From positions 62,001 to 126,000 of the forward strand of contig NZ_CALTYA010000002.1 of NCBI RefSeq assembly GCF_943913405.1: 64,000 bases of DNA, given 5' to 3'. The translations under genes were made by a program, and so were the position numbers. Positions 16,987 to 26,431 of the stretch are shown here, piece after piece. Below the pieces are notes generated by a model. It had not been told where the DNA came from. It did not search any database and saw only the letters and a list, made by a program, of their open reading frames with translations. This DNA comes from an uncultured Flavobacterium sp. (GTDB taxonomy: Bacteria; Bacteroidota; Bacteroidia; Flavobacteriales; Flavobacteriaceae). How positions within the stretch are numbered: position 1 is the first letter of the stretch; each line of letters starts with the position of its first letter.

Positions 16987-17550
16987 ATGACTGAAGAAAT
17001 TGATTTTATATTAGACAGCACAAAAGAATCTATGGAAGGTTCAATTGCACACCTTGAAAAAGAATTTTTAAATATCCGTGCTGGAAAAGCGAGTCCTGCG
17101 ATGTTGGGAAGCGTTTTTGTAGAATATTATGGTTCTCAAACAGCTTTGTCGCAAGTTTCAAAATTAAGCGTTCCGGATGCGAGAACGATTACGATCCAGC
17201 CTTTTGAAAAAAACATGATCCAGCCAATTGAAAAGGCGATTCAACTTGCAAATATCGGGTTTAACCCGATGAACAATGGCGATATGATCATCATTAGCGT
17301 ACCGCCTTTGACAGAAGAACGTCGTCGTGATTTGGCAAAACAAGCTAAATCTGAAGCAGAAGATGCAAAAATCGGAGTAAGAAATGTTCGTAAAGACTCA
17401 AATACGGATATCAAAAAGCTAGAAAAAGAAGGGACTTCAGAAGATATTTGCAAAAGCGCAGAAGACGAAGTTCAAAATTTGACTAATGCTTACATCAAAA
17501 AAATCGATGAACTTTTAGCTGCAAAAGAAGCTGAGATTATGAAAGTTTAA
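16987..17550 (+). CDS. frr: ribosome recycling factor
   Basis: A 187-residue RRF that, with EF-G, splits post-termination ribosomes. The two-domain pattern is clear: the first helix EFLNIRAGKASPAML, DARTITIQPFEKNMIQPIEKAI, PPLTEERRRDLAKQAKSEAEDAKIG written here as its two halves PPLTEERRRDLAKQ and AKSEAEDAKIG, and a C-terminal helix ending in AKEAEIMKV. Length is standard. It is followed by a strong terminator. Confidence 0.97.
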   Translation: MTEEIDFILDSTKESMEGSIAHLEKEFLNIRAGKASPAMLGSVFVEYYGSQTALSQVSKLSVPDARTITIQPFEKNMIQPIEKAIQLANIGFNPMNNGDMIIISVPPLTEERRRDLAKQAKSEAEDAKIGVRNVRKDSNTDIKKLEKEGTSEDICKSAEDEVQNLTNAYIKKIDELLAAKEAEIMKV

Positions 17551-17563
17551 TACTTTGCTATTT

Positions 17564-17607
17564 AAAAAAAAGGCCGAAAATCGAGATTGATTTTCGGCCT
17601 TTTTTTT
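17564..17607. terminator. strong bidirectional terminator after frr
   Basis: AAGGCCGAAAATC pairs with GATTTTCGGCCTT, with A and T runs on either side, between convergent frr and the AraC gene. Confidence 0.9.
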
Positions 17608-18505
17608 ATCCCAAACGGTAAGCCAAGGGCGTAACAGATAATTGTTTTTTGAAGAAATTACTAAAATGCGCCGGTTCTTCAAAACCAAGACAATAGCTGA
17701 TTTCAGAAATATTCCAATCGGTGTGTTTTAACAAAGCTTGCGCTTCATTCAATAATCTTTCTGAAATAAGAACTGTTGTCGTTTTTCCTGTTGTCAGCTT
17801 GATGGCGCGATTCAGGTGATTTACGTGAACGTATAATTTCTCGGCAAAATCTTTAGCAGAACGGAATGTAAAACGTTGCGATGGCAGCTCAATCGGAAAT
17901 TGCCTTTCCAATAATTCTGTAAAAACCGAAGTAATCCTTGAATTTGCATCCGGATGCTGGTAAAGCGTTTCTGCTGGCGAAATTTTCATGGCACAGTGAA
18001 TCATTTCTGAAACATAATTCCGAATCAGATCATACTTGAATTGATATTCTGAATTGATTTCTTCAACCATCCGCTGAAAAATACTGCTGACCTGCTTATC
18101 CTGCTCTTCATTTAAAATGTAAGCTGGACGGCCTCCAATCTTAAACATGGGCAATTCATGAATTCCTTTTCGTAAAGATTCGGTAAAAAATATTTCCTTG
18201 AAAATACAGAAAAACCCTGTTTTTTCTCCCGAAATAGATTCAAAAGTATAAGGAACCTGTGGATTGAAAAATATCAGCATCGTTCCGTCAACCTCAATAC
18301 TTTTATCGCCATAATGAACAATATTTCTGCCCCGAATTAAGCTTATTTTGTAAAAATCTCTTCGTGCATAAATTACCGGTGAAGCGCCTTCTTGATAGCA
18401 ATCCTCTGTCACAAAAACATTAAAATGTCCCAAATCTTTCTGTAAATTGTCGGGAAGAAAACTGAATTTATGTTTGTAAAAATCTTCTAGCGTTTCTGTT
18501 GCCAT
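17606..18505 (-). CDS. AraC family transcriptional regulator
   Basis: A 299-residue regulator with an N-terminal cupin-like sensing half (VDGTMLIFFNPQVPYTFES) and a C-terminal double HTH. The second HTH carries NISEISYCLGFEEPAHFSNFF followed by KKQLSVTPLAYRLG, the AraC signature. It lies immediately downstream of two SDR oxidoreductases on the same strand and probably controls them, a common arrangement in Bacteroidota. The effector is unknown. Its stop codon overlaps the edge of the frr terminator. Confidence 0.9.
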   Translation of the reverse strand: MATETLEDFYKHKFSFLPDNLQKDLGHFNVFVTEDCYQEGASPVIYARRDFYKISLIRGRNIVHYGDKSIEVDGTMLIFFNPQVPYTFESISGEKTGFFCIFKEIFFTESLRKGIHELPMFKIGGRPAYILNEEQDKQVSSIFQRMVEEINSEYQFKYDLIRNYVSEMIHCAMKISPAETLYQHPDANSRITSVFTELLERQFPIELPSQRFTFRSAKDFAEKLYVHVNHLNRAIKLTTGKTTTVLISERLLNEAQALLKHTDWNISEISYCLGFEEPAHFSNFFKKQLSVTPLAYRLG

Positions 18506-18526
18506 AGCTTTAAATTTAAACAGCCA

Positions 18527-18549
18527 AACCTGCTAAAAAATAGCAGGTT
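18527..18549. terminator. 9-bp hairpin ahead of the AraC gene
   Basis: AACCTGCTA and TAGCAGGTT pair around AAAAA, in the 65-base gap between the SDR stop and the AraC start. It may terminate or attenuate read-through into the regulator, but the T-tract is weak. Confidence 0.5.
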
Positions 18550-18570
18550 AGCTTTTTATAAAAATACAAA

Positions 18571-19413
18571 TTAATTAGTAAAATCAGTTGACAAACTTAC
18601 ATCCTTCCACTTTTCCATATCAGAAGCAAGCGTTTCCATTTTGCCGGAAGCTCTTTTGTAAGAATCGCTTCCCAGATACAATCTTACAGGAGGATTTTCG
18701 CTTTCGGCCAAATTGATAAAAACTGTGGCCGCTTTTTCTGGATCTCCCAATTGCAATCCGTCCATTCCTTCATATCTTGCGTGCGATTCTCGAACTTCCT
18801 TATAATCATCAATCTTATTTTTTGACATTACCAGAGAATCTTCTGAAAGAAATTGCGTTCTGAAAGCACCCGGAGCAACTACTGTAACTTTGATTCCCAA
18901 TGATTTTACATCTTCAGCCAAAACTTCTGACAAACCAACAATGGCGTGTTTTGCGGCAGAATAAATTGACCAGCCAATTGATGGCGCGAATCCGGCAATC
19001 GAAGAAATGTTGATGAAATATCCTGAACGCTGTGCTCTCAAATAAGGCATAGCTTTTTGGATTACGTTGATAGTCCCAAAAACATTGACATTGAAACTCT
19101 GCAAAATTTCTTCTTGCGTCAATTCTTCAGGCGTGCCACCAATGCCATAACCGGCATTGTTTACGATTACGTCTAATCTTCCAAAAGTTTCATGTGTTTT
19201 TTGGATTGCGTTTTCAACCGATTTCTCATCAGTCAAATCAACTTCAAGTGCTAAAAAATTCCCTTTTTCAGAATCGTTTACAGCATCTTGCAAAGCTTTT
19301 ATATTTCTAGACGTCGCAGCAACATTATAGCCCGATGCCAATAATTTATTAACCAAAACGAGTCCTAATCCTTTGGAAGCTCCCGTTACTAGCCATACTT
19401 TTTTAGTTTCCAT
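18571..19413 (-). CDS. SDR family oxidoreductase
   Basis: A 280-residue classical short-chain dehydrogenase. The NADP-binding TGASKGLGL follows KKVWLV, NNAGYG is the central motif near residue 87, and the catalytic YSAAK follows ISSIAGFAPSIGWSI. The start METKKVWLVTG at 19413 is chosen over an upstream ATG at 19461, which adds a non-homologous basic extension across the palindrome at 19432-19499. It is a close paralogue of the next gene upstream with the same length, so the pair is probably a tandem duplication. The substrate is unknown. Confidence 0.9.
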   Translation of the reverse strand: METKKVWLVTGASKGLGLVLVNKLLASGYNVAATSRNIKALQDAVNDSEKGNFLALEVDLTDEKSVENAIQKTHETFGRLDVIVNNAGYGIGGTPEELTQEEILQSFNVNVFGTINVIQKAMPYLRAQRSGYFINISSIAGFAPSIGWSIYSAAKHAIVGLSEVLAEDVKSLGIKVTVVAPGAFRTQFLSEDSLVMSKNKIDDYKEVRESHARYEGMDGLQLGDPEKAATVFINLAESENPPVRLYLGSDSYKRASGKMETLASDMEKWKDVSLSTDFTN

Positions 19414-19431
19414 ATGTTTTTTATTTGTTTT

Positions 19432-19499
19432 ACTGCAGATCCGAAAATTTGAATTGAGCATTTTAAAATCTCCTCAAAAGAAATCTGCGAATCTGCAGT
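19432..19499. repeat. CAGATTCGCAG-type palindromic element between two SDR genes
   Basis: The left arm begins ACTGCAGATCCG (19432). The right arm AAATCTGCGAATCTGCAGT (19481-19499) is its reverse complement with about four mismatches. It belongs to the same family as 45531-45598 and 48618-48670. Confidence 0.65.
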
Positions 19500-19507
19500 T
19501 GTTTTTA

Positions 19508-20350
19508 TTAGAAATTTGTAGCCGTTGCAAAATCGCGAACCGCTTCCATGTCTTCTTGGACAGCTTTTATTTTTTCTGATGCAAAATGGTAAGCATCTTC
19601 GCCCAAGAACAAATGCATTGGCGGATTTTGCATATTTGCTGTTTTGATAAAAGCAAGCGCCGCTTTTTCCGGATCTCCTGGCTGGTTTCCATTGATGTCG
19701 TTTTCATGCGCAGTCTGCACTTCTCTTACCGTTTGGTACTCTTCAATCGGATTTTTTGGAACATTCAAAGAAGAATCCGTTAAGAAATTTGTCCTGAAAT
19801 AGCCCGGAGAAACTACGGTTACATTAATTCCAAAATCCTTAACCTCAGCGCCCAAAGATTCAGAAAAACCGTGAACAGCAAATTTGGTAGCACAATAAAT
19901 TCCGAATCCAGGAAAAGCTCCCGTAAAACCTCCGATAGAAGCTATATTAAAAATATGTCCTGACTTTTGCTGGCGTAAATAAGGCAAAACCTTGCGGATT
20001 ACGTTTAAAGACCCAAACACATTTATATCAAAATTCTTTCTAGCTTCGTCGTCTGACAATTCTTCTAAAGCGCCTGTCAATCCATAACCAGCGTTATTTA
20101 CGACTACATCAATTTTTCCAAAATGATTCATCGCTTTTTCAATTCCTTCGCCTACATTTTTTTCATCTGTCAGATTTAATATCAAAGGAAGGAAGTTTTC
20201 GTGATTACCTACCGCATTTTCAAGTTCTTCTAAATTTCTAGAAGTTGCTACCACTTTTTCACCTTCATTTAATAATCTTTTAGCAAGAGACAATCCTAAA
20301 CCTTTCGACGCTCCCGTTATAAACCATACTTTTTGATTTGAATTTTTCAT
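19508..20350 (-). CDS. SDR family oxidoreductase (paralogue)
   Basis: A 280-residue short-chain dehydrogenase starting MKNSNQKVWFITGASKGLGL. NNAGYGLTGALEEL and the active-site YCATK (after ASIGGFTGAFPGFGI) are present. It closely resembles the downstream SDR along its whole length. A TAACTTTG box on the minus strand (20395-20402 on the plus) gives it a leader of about 40 bases, so it probably leads a three-gene unit with the second SDR and the AraC regulator. Confidence 0.9.
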   Translation of the reverse strand: MKNSNQKVWFITGASKGLGLSLAKRLLNEGEKVVATSRNLEELENAVGNHENFLPLILNLTDEKNVGEGIEKAMNHFGKIDVVVNNAGYGLTGALEELSDDEARKNFDINVFGSLNVIRKVLPYLRQQKSGHIFNIASIGGFTGAFPGFGIYCATKFAVHGFSESLGAEVKDFGINVTVVSPGYFRTNFLTDSSLNVPKNPIEEYQTVREVQTAHENDINGNQPGDPEKAALAFIKTANMQNPPMHLFLGEDAYHFASEKIKAVQEDMEAVRDFATATNF

Positions 20351-20607
20351 TTTGCTTTAATTTTTGATTAATAATTTACTTTAGTTTGATGAGGCAAAGT
20401 TATGGTGGCAATAGCCTTCCGTTATTGCGGTAAGCAAATCAAAAATTGCAAAATTCAAACAATTATAAGTTTGATTGAAAAAATATAGAGTTTAAAACAG
20501 ACCTAATAATTTCATAAAAATGGGCGTTAGATGTTGAAAAAACAAGGAAAACAGGCTTCAAACTGCTAAGTTTTTTTATCTTTAAACGCTATTACAAGCT
20601 TCTAAAA

Positions 20608-21180
20608 ATGAATACGACAAAAAAAGGACAGTTTTTGCTTTTCCCGCCACCACAATTAAGTGAATATTCGATCATGCTTTCGCCAAGCGACGAAATCAAA
20701 AGCGAAACTAAAAAACTGAAAAAGAAACTTTATAAAATGATTGGCCGTGAAACCGAAAATAAGAATTCGGTTGCCCACATTTCACTGTTCAAGACCAAAT
20801 GGGAAAAGGACAAACATGTGCTGGACCGCGTGCGAAAAAGCATTGCCGACCAAAAAGAATTTTCTGTTGAAATTAATGGAACCGACGTTTATGACCACGG
20901 AACAAAAGCCAAAACGTTATTTTTAAAAGTAGAAAATCCTAAGCCGATTCAGTCTTTATATGAATCTTTCAAAGAAGAATTCAAGATTAAAAGCGGGCTG
21001 AATCCGCATTTGACGATTGAGCAGAATATTCCTGTTTTAGATTTTGATAAAATTAAAGACAGCCTTGATACTTTCAATTATAAGAACGAATGGATTTGCA
21101 ACAAAGTCACGATTTTAAAGAAGAAAGAGAATGGCGGTTTTAAAGTTGTAGAAGAAATTTTATTTCAAAGCAATGAATAA
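20608..21180 (+). CDS. 2'-5' RNA ligase / 2H phosphoesterase family protein
   Basis: A 190-residue protein with the two HxT/S motifs of the 2H phosphoesterase superfamily: VAHISLFKTKW near residue 55 and NPHLTIEQNI near residue 133, about 78 residues apart. The family includes 2'-5' RNA ligases and cyclic phosphodiesterases acting on RNA or nucleotide cyclic phosphates. It is followed after 10 bases by the Crp/Fnr gene, so the two are co-transcribed. The physiological substrate is not known. Confidence 0.82.
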   Translation: MNTTKKGQFLLFPPPQLSEYSIMLSPSDEIKSETKKLKKKLYKMIGRETENKNSVAHISLFKTKWEKDKHVLDRVRKSIADQKEFSVEINGTDVYDHGTKAKTLFLKVENPKPIQSLYESFKEEFKIKSGLNPHLTIEQNIPVLDFDKIKDSLDTFNYKNEWICNKVTILKKKENGGFKVVEEILFQSNE

Positions 21181-21190
21181 TTTATAAAAA

Positions 21191-21769
21191 ATGGTAGCGA
21201 ATTTCCTGAAATATCTGGAAGAAAAATTCCCTTTGACAGACGCAGAGCGCGAATTGATTGCGGAAGTATGCGTTGTCAAAAAAATCAGGAAGCGCCAATA
21301 TCTTTTGCAGGAAGGCGATTTATGGCTAAAAAATGCATTTGTCTCCAAAGGAATTTTCAGAAGCTATCGCGTAGATGATAAAGGCCACGAACATGTTTTT
21401 CAATTCAGTCCAGAAAATTGGTGGACCGGAGATCCTGGAGGCTATTTCACCGAAACGCCAGCAAAATTAAACATCGACGCGCTTGAAGATTCTGAAGTTG
21501 TTATAATTGCCAAAGAAGATTATCAAAGAATTTTAAAGACAATTCCCTTTTTAGGCGATTTTGCAAAAACACTTTTGGAAAGAAGTTTTGTTGCTTCCCA
21601 AAATCGAATTCACAGCCTGATCAGTTCTACGGCCGAAGAAAAATACCAAGAGTTTATCAGAACCTATCCTAATATTATCAACCGAGTGCCGCAACACATG
21701 ATTGCTTCCTATCTCGGAATTTCTGCAGAAACATTGAGCCGAGCTCGAAATACAATAGCTAAAAAATAA
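21191..21769 (+). CDS. Crp/Fnr family transcriptional regulator
   Basis: A 192-residue protein with an N-terminal cyclic-nucleotide-binding-like beta roll (RQYLLQEGDLWLKNAFVSKG and the following FRSYRVDDKG) and a C-terminal helical region ending in VPQHMIASYLGISAETLSRAR, the recognition helix. No FNR-type cysteine cluster is seen. In Bacteroidota such proteins often regulate adjacent SDR genes, and an SDR lies 160 bases downstream. The effector is unknown. Confidence 0.88.
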   Translation: MVANFLKYLEEKFPLTDAERELIAEVCVVKKIRKRQYLLQEGDLWLKNAFVSKGIFRSYRVDDKGHEHVFQFSPENWWTGDPGGYFTETPAKLNIDALEDSEVVIIAKEDYQRILKTIPFLGDFAKTLLERSFVASQNRIHSLISSTAEEKYQEFIRTYPNIINRVPQHMIASYLGISAETLSRARNTIAKK

Positions 21770-21930
21770 AAAAACTGAAAACGTCCTAAAACCCTTGACA
21801 AATGTCAAGAGTTTTTTTGCTTTTTGTCAATGGAAAAAGACTTGTTATTGACGCAACTTTGTCAAAGAAAATCAAACGAGATTTCAAACGAGATTTCAAA
21901 CAAGTTTTAAAAAATTTAAAAAATAAAATC

Positions 21931-22671
21931 ATGACAAAATTAGCAAACAAGGTAGCTTTAGTTACAGGAGGAAGTCGCGGTATCGGTGCTGCAATTGTAA
22001 GAAGATTGGCAAATGACGGCGCAGATGTGGCTTTCACTTATGCTTCAGACAAAACAAAAGCAGATGAATTGGTCGCAGAAATTAAAAAATTAGGAAGAAA
22101 CGCAATCGCTTTTCAAGCCAATAATGCTGATGCAGAAGCTTTGACTTTAGTAGTTGACCAAACCGTTTCAGAATTAGGAAAACTAGACATTTTAGTAAAC
22201 AACGCCGGAATAGCAATCATGGGCGACATCAAAGAATTTTCTTTGGAAGATTTTGACAAAACCTTAGACATAAATGTTAGAGCTGTTTTTGTAGCTATAA
22301 AAGCAGCCTCAAAACATTTAAAATCTGGCGGTAGAATTATCAATATTGGAAGCATCAATGCCGACAGAATTCCGTTTCAAGGCGGTGGTGTTTATGCAAT
22401 GAGCAAAGCAGCCGTTCAAGGATTGACAAGAGGTTTGGCTAGAGATTTCGGCCCGTTGGGAATTACGATCAACAACATTCAGCCTGGTCCGGTAAATACT
22501 GACATGAATCCGGAAGATGGCGAATTTGCAACTTATTTAAAAACATTTATGTCTGTTGGAAGATATGGAAAAGGTGAAGAAATTGCCAGCATGACTTCTT
22601 ATCTTGCTAGTGAGGAAGCGGCTTTCATCAACGGTTCAAGCATTGATGTTGACGGTGGTTTTGGAAATTAA
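21931..22671 (+). CDS. SDR family NAD(P)-dependent oxidoreductase
   Basis: A 246-residue classical SDR beginning MTKLANKVALVTGGSRGIGA. The Gly-rich TGGSRGIG, NNAGIAIMG, the catalytic YAMSK and a C-terminal INGSSIDVDGGFGN are of FabG-like type. The ATG at 21931 is preferred over one at 21802, because the longer form adds 43 basic residues translated from two copies of AAACGAGATTTC directly upstream of the gene. It is probably under control of the preceding Crp/Fnr regulator, which is inference. Confidence 0.9.
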   Translation: MTKLANKVALVTGGSRGIGAAIVRRLANDGADVAFTYASDKTKADELVAEIKKLGRNAIAFQANNADAEALTLVVDQTVSELGKLDILVNNAGIAIMGDIKEFSLEDFDKTLDINVRAVFVAIKAASKHLKSGGRIINIGSINADRIPFQGGGVYAMSKAAVQGLTRGLARDFGPLGITINNIQPGPVNTDMNPEDGEFATYLKTFMSVGRYGKGEEIASMTSYLASEEAAFINGSSIDVDGGFGN

Positions 22672-22687
22672 TTTCTAGAAAATCCTA

Positions 22688-22727
22688 TAAAAATCCCTTC
22701 TAAAAACAATTTGGAAGGGATTTTTAA
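22688..22727. terminator. bidirectional terminator
   Basis: AAAAATCCCTTC and GAAGGGATTTTT form a 12-bp stem between convergent SDR and AraC genes. Confidence 0.88.
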
Positions 22728-23561
22728 TTACAGCTTCTTAAACTCGCTCGGATTGATATTTTTTCGCTTTTTAAAGTAATTCGAAAGATGGCTTTCATCA
22801 GTAAACCCGAATTCATAGGCAATTTGCTTGATCGGCATGTGATTATTAGAAATCCTTTTTTCAATTAATTTTAAGCGTAAATTATTGATGTAATCTCTAT
22901 ACGTTATCGAAAAACTTCTTTTAAAATAAGCGCTGAAATATGTTTGGGCAATATTAAAATGTTCTGAAATGGCTTTGATTTGAACCAATTTCGGATTGTA
23001 AATATTTTGGTGGATGTAGGACGTGATTTGTTCGTGATCGATATAATTTCCGTTCATCTGAAGATTTTGAGAACGCATAGTTTCCTTGATTAACCCAAAA
23101 ATGGAAAGTATCTGGTAAAAGACAATCGCAGAAGTTGAAATATCAATTTTGCAATTGTAAGCCGTAATATTTTCTATCGTATTTTTCAAAATCGTGCGGC
23201 ACGGATCGTCTAATTTCAGGACGGTTTCCTTCAACAATTTATCACGCATAAAATTCTCTGGCGTATTCAGAAGAAATTCGTCGCACGAAAGCTTTTTATT
23301 CGAATTGAAATAATTATCCGTAAATTTTATAAAAACAAACCGCGTGCTTTTCTTGATATCAAAATAATGCTCGTCATCTGGCGAAAGCACAAACAAATCG
23401 CCCGCTTTGTAAGGCAAAAGATTCTTATTCAAATGATGGACGCCACAGCCTTTTTTGATATAAATAATTTCATAATAGGTATGGCTGTGTTCCGGAAGAT
23501 GAAATTTTTCTTCCTCAAATTCATCAATCACCAGCGTTTCGAATTGCTTTAATTTTTGCAT
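22728..23561 (-). CDS. AraC family transcriptional regulator
   Basis: A 277-residue regulator with an N-terminal cupin (HLPEHSHTYYEIIYIKKGCG, then YKAGDLFVLSPDDEHYF) and a C-terminal AraC domain with HFNIAQTYFSAYFKRSF and IKQIAYEFGFTDESHLSNYF. It is divergent from the MFS transporter at 23632 across a 70-base gap and is the likely regulator of that exporter and the downstream genes. A minus-strand TACTTTTG box falls in the shared gap. Confidence 0.9.
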   Translation of the reverse strand: MQKLKQFETLVIDEFEEEKFHLPEHSHTYYEIIYIKKGCGVHHLNKNLLPYKAGDLFVLSPDDEHYFDIKKSTRFVFIKFTDNYFNSNKKLSCDEFLLNTPENFMRDKLLKETVLKLDDPCRTILKNTIENITAYNCKIDISTSAIVFYQILSIFGLIKETMRSQNLQMNGNYIDHEQITSYIHQNIYNPKLVQIKAISEHFNIAQTYFSAYFKRSFSITYRDYINNLRLKLIEKRISNNHMPIKQIAYEFGFTDESHLSNYFKKRKNINPSEFKKL

Positions 23562-23619
23562 AACTTATTATTACAAGTTTATAGCACAAAAGTACAACTT
23601 ATTTTAATTTTCGTAGAAG

Positions 23620-23627
23620 TAAATTTG
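23620..23627 (+). promoter_or_regulatory. -7 box four bases before the MFS start codon
   Basis: TAAATTTG, then CACC, then ATG at 23632: a leaderless layout. Confidence 0.6.
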
Positions 23628-23631
23628 CACC

Positions 23632-24807
23632 ATGAATACCATCGAAAACAAATCTCTTTCAAAGTCACAAATAACCATTATGGCAATTGCTGCCGGAGTT
23701 TGCGTGGCGAATATTTATTATAATCAGCCCGTTTTAAAAGACATCGCTAAATCACTAAACACAACTGAAGCTAATGTTGGATTAATTTCAGTGTTAGCTC
23801 AAGCAGGTTATGGTTTCGGACTGTTTTTCATTACGCCTTTGGGCGATAAATTCAATAGAAAAAAACTGATTTTAGGATTGCAAGGATTATTGATTGTAGC
23901 TTTATTAGGAATGGTTTTTTTCGACAGCAGGATTGGGATTTTCGCCATGAGCTTGATCATCGGAATCTGCAGCGTTGCGGCTCAGGTAATTCTTCCCATG
24001 GCGGCAAGTTTAGAGAAAAATAATCGCGCAAAAACCATCAGTTTTATCTTTTCAGGAATTTTAATCGGGATTTTAGCCGCACGTGTATTCGCAGGAACTA
24101 TTGCCGAATGGTTTGGCTGGCATTACGTTTATGCGATTTCTGCCGTAATGGTTTTCGCAACTGCTTTGATGGTTCATTTTTCGCTTCCAGATGTAAAACA
24201 AGAATTTACTGGGAATTATCTTTCGCTTTTGCAATCCGCTTTACAGCAGATAAAACGCTTTTCAATCTTGAGAAGAAGCACGCTTTTAGGCGCTTTGATT
24301 TTCGGAGCATTTTGTTCTTTCTGGACGACTTTGACGTTTCATTTAAGCGGTTCTCCTTTTAATTTTGGATCAGATACAATCGGTTTATTCGGAATTTTAG
24401 CAATTGCCGGAGCTTTGTTAGCACCTTATTTCGGAAAAATGGTCGATGGAGGAAACGCCGCAAAATCACAATTATACACCACTGGAATGTTGCTTTTCAG
24501 TGTCATTTTATTAAACGTTTTTCCACATTCGGTTTGGGCGATTATCGTGGCAGTTCTACTTTTAGATGTTGGAGTCCAAGCGACGCAACTTATCAATATT
24601 GCCACAATTTACACTCTAGACGAAAAAGCAAACAGCCGAATCAACACGATTTACATGACTTCTTATTTTATCGGCGGTGCAGTCGGAACTTTTGTCGGCG
24701 TGCAATGCTGGAAATTTGGTGGCTGGAATTTAGTGACTTGGCAATTAATTCTCTGGAGTGCTTTGGCTTTTGCCGTAGCTTTTTATTCTTACAGAAATAA
24801 ACCGTAG
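23632..24807 (+). CDS. MFS transporter
   Basis: A 391-residue major-facilitator protein with about twelve hydrophobic segments. The loop-2 signature appears as TPLGDKFNRKKLIL near residue 68, and GVCVANIYYNQPVLKDIA at the N-terminus is typical of the EmrD/YgaY-like drug efflux branch. It is led by a leaderless-type promoter and is divergent from an AraC regulator, suggesting inducible export. A second MFS gene follows 69 bases downstream. Substrates are unknown. Confidence 0.9.
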   Translation: MNTIENKSLSKSQITIMAIAAGVCVANIYYNQPVLKDIAKSLNTTEANVGLISVLAQAGYGFGLFFITPLGDKFNRKKLILGLQGLLIVALLGMVFFDSRIGIFAMSLIIGICSVAAQVILPMAASLEKNNRAKTISFIFSGILIGILAARVFAGTIAEWFGWHYVYAISAVMVFATALMVHFSLPDVKQEFTGNYLSLLQSALQQIKRFSILRRSTLLGALIFGAFCSFWTTLTFHLSGSPFNFGSDTIGLFGILAIAGALLAPYFGKMVDGGNAAKSQLYTTGMLLFSVILLNVFPHSVWAIIVAVLLLDVGVQATQLINIATIYTLDEKANSRINTIYMTSYFIGGAVGTFVGVQCWKFGGWNLVTWQLILWSALAFAVAFYSYRNKP

Positions 24808-24876
24808 AATCAAAACCTTCCAAGAATTTCGATTATCAATTTCCTTTTTACATAATTTCTCTCTTACAAAAAACAC

Positions 24877-26052
24877 ATGAAAAAAAGTCTCATCGCGCTC
24901 TCTTTGGGCGGTTTAACTATAGGAATTACAGAATTTGTGATGATGGGTTTGTTACCCGACATTGCTTTAGACATGAAAGTTTCGATTCCGGTTGCAGGAT
25001 ATTTGATTTCTGCGTATGCTTTGGGCGTCGTAATTGGCGCGCCATTATTAGTCATCCTTGGAAGAAACTATCCGCCGAAAAAGATGCTTTTAGTTTTGGC
25101 AATTATGCTGACGGTTTTCAACGCTTTGTCAATTATTGCGCCGAGTTATGAAATATTATTTGCTTCAAGATTACTTTCCGGATTGCCCCATGGAGCCTTT
25201 TTTGGAGTCGGAGCTGTTGTCGCGAGCCGTTTAGCCGACAAAGGAAAAGAAGCGCAGGCGATTTCAATTATGTTTTCAGGATTGACGATTGCTAATCTTG
25301 CGGGAGTTCCAATTGGTACTTACATTGGGCATCATTATTCTTGGCGCTATACTTTTATAATTATTGCAATTGTCGGTTTTCTGACGTTTGTTTCTCTTTA
25401 TTTTTGGATGCCCGTTTTGGAAGCCAGAGCAAAAGAAACCATCAAAAGCCAATTGCAATTTTTCAAGAAAAAAGAAGCTTGGCTGATCATTGCGATTACT
25501 TCTTTTGGCTTCGGCGGTTTGTTTTGTTGGATTAGCTATATCGCTCCTTTATTGACCGATATTTCAAAATTTTCTGCGGAAGATGTTCCTTACATATTAA
25601 TTTTAGCCGGACTTGGAATGGTAGTCGGGAATTTCGCCGGAGGAAAATTAGCCGATAAATTTTCGCCTGCAAAAAGCGTAATCAGCATTCTTTTAATCAT
25701 GGCTTTGGACTTGATTTCCGTATATTTTTTCTCATCGACTCAAATTATTTCTTTGATTTTAGTATTCTTGACCGGAGCGATTGCTTTTGCAGCGGTAGCT
25801 CCGATTCAAATGCTGATGATTCAGACGGCGGTTGGCGCAGAAATGATTGCTTCCGCTGCAATTCAAGCAGCTTTTAATATCGGAAATGCTTTGGGTGCTT
25901 TCCTTGGCGGATTGCCTTTGGTTGCTGGATTCAGTTATGCTTCGCCTAATTTAGTTGGTGTGGGAATGGCACTTTTGGGAGTAATCTTGGTATTTATTTT
26001 TATCCAGAACAGAAAGAATGTCGTAAAATTGCAGTCTATCCAAACGATATAA
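24877..26052 (+). CDS. MFS transporter (AraJ/YdhP-like)
   Basis: A 391-residue twelve-helix MFS exporter beginning SLIALSLGGLTIGITEFVMM, the N-terminal pattern of the AraJ/YdhP sugar-efflux-like group, with LLSGLPHGAFFGVGAVVASR at helix 4. It is not closely similar to the preceding MFS. The cupin gene starts three bases after its stop and an SDR follows, so these three form an operon. Confidence 0.9.
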   Translation: MKKSLIALSLGGLTIGITEFVMMGLLPDIALDMKVSIPVAGYLISAYALGVVIGAPLLVILGRNYPPKKMLLVLAIMLTVFNALSIIAPSYEILFASRLLSGLPHGAFFGVGAVVASRLADKGKEAQAISIMFSGLTIANLAGVPIGTYIGHHYSWRYTFIIIAIVGFLTFVSLYFWMPVLEARAKETIKSQLQFFKKKEAWLIIAITSFGFGGLFCWISYIAPLLTDISKFSAEDVPYILILAGLGMVVGNFAGGKLADKFSPAKSVISILLIMALDLISVYFFSSTQIISLILVFLTGAIAFAAVAPIQMLMIQTAVGAEMIASAAIQAAFNIGNALGAFLGGLPLVAGFSYASPNLVGVGMALLGVILVFIFIQNRKNVVKLQSIQTI

Positions 26053-26054
26053 AA

Positions 26055-26420
26055 ATGCGCGCATTCAGAATCCAAAATGACACTTTAGGAAAATCTTATT
26101 TTGAAGAAGGTGTCTTGCCAGAACATTTCAATTTAAAAAGCGATCACTTTTTCATCGCCACAGGAATTGAAGATTATCAAAAAAGACAGCATCCGGCTCC
26201 GAGATATCAATATGTTGTGACTTTGAAAGGAAAATTAGAATTCACGACTTCCGACAAGAAAAGTTTTATTTTGGAACCTGGAATTCTTTTGATTGCAAAA
26301 GATACCGAAGGTGAAGGTCATTCGTGGAAATTACTCGACGGCGAAGAATGGCACCGAATTTATATCGTTCCAAACCAAGATACGGAAGACGGATTTATTA
26401 TAAATAAAGACAAAAATTAA
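26055..26420 (+). CDS. small cupin-domain protein
   Basis: A 121-residue single-domain protein. QYVVTLKGKLEFTTSDKKSF followed by LEPGILLIAKDTEGEGHSW forms a cupin barrel with a GEGH metal-site-like element. Co-translated after the MFS gene (three bases) and 11 bases before an SDR, so it probably acts on the same substrate as its neighbours. Function is unknown. Confidence 0.7.
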   Translation: MRAFRIQNDTLGKSYFEEGVLPEHFNLKSDHFFIATGIEDYQKRQHPAPRYQYVVTLKGKLEFTTSDKKSFILEPGILLIAKDTEGEGHSWKLLDGEEWHRIYIVPNQDTEDGFIINKDKN

Positions 26421-26431
26421 GTAGAAATAAA

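Noticed and set aside
19413..19461. N-terminal extension of the SDR gene to ATG 19461
   Set aside because: The extra 16 residues are encoded by the arm of an intergenic palindrome and are absent from the paralogue.
21802..21930. N-terminal extension of the SDR gene to ATG 21802
   Set aside because: Adds 43 basic residues from a duplicated AAACGAGATTTC sequence before the standard SDR start; not typical of the family.
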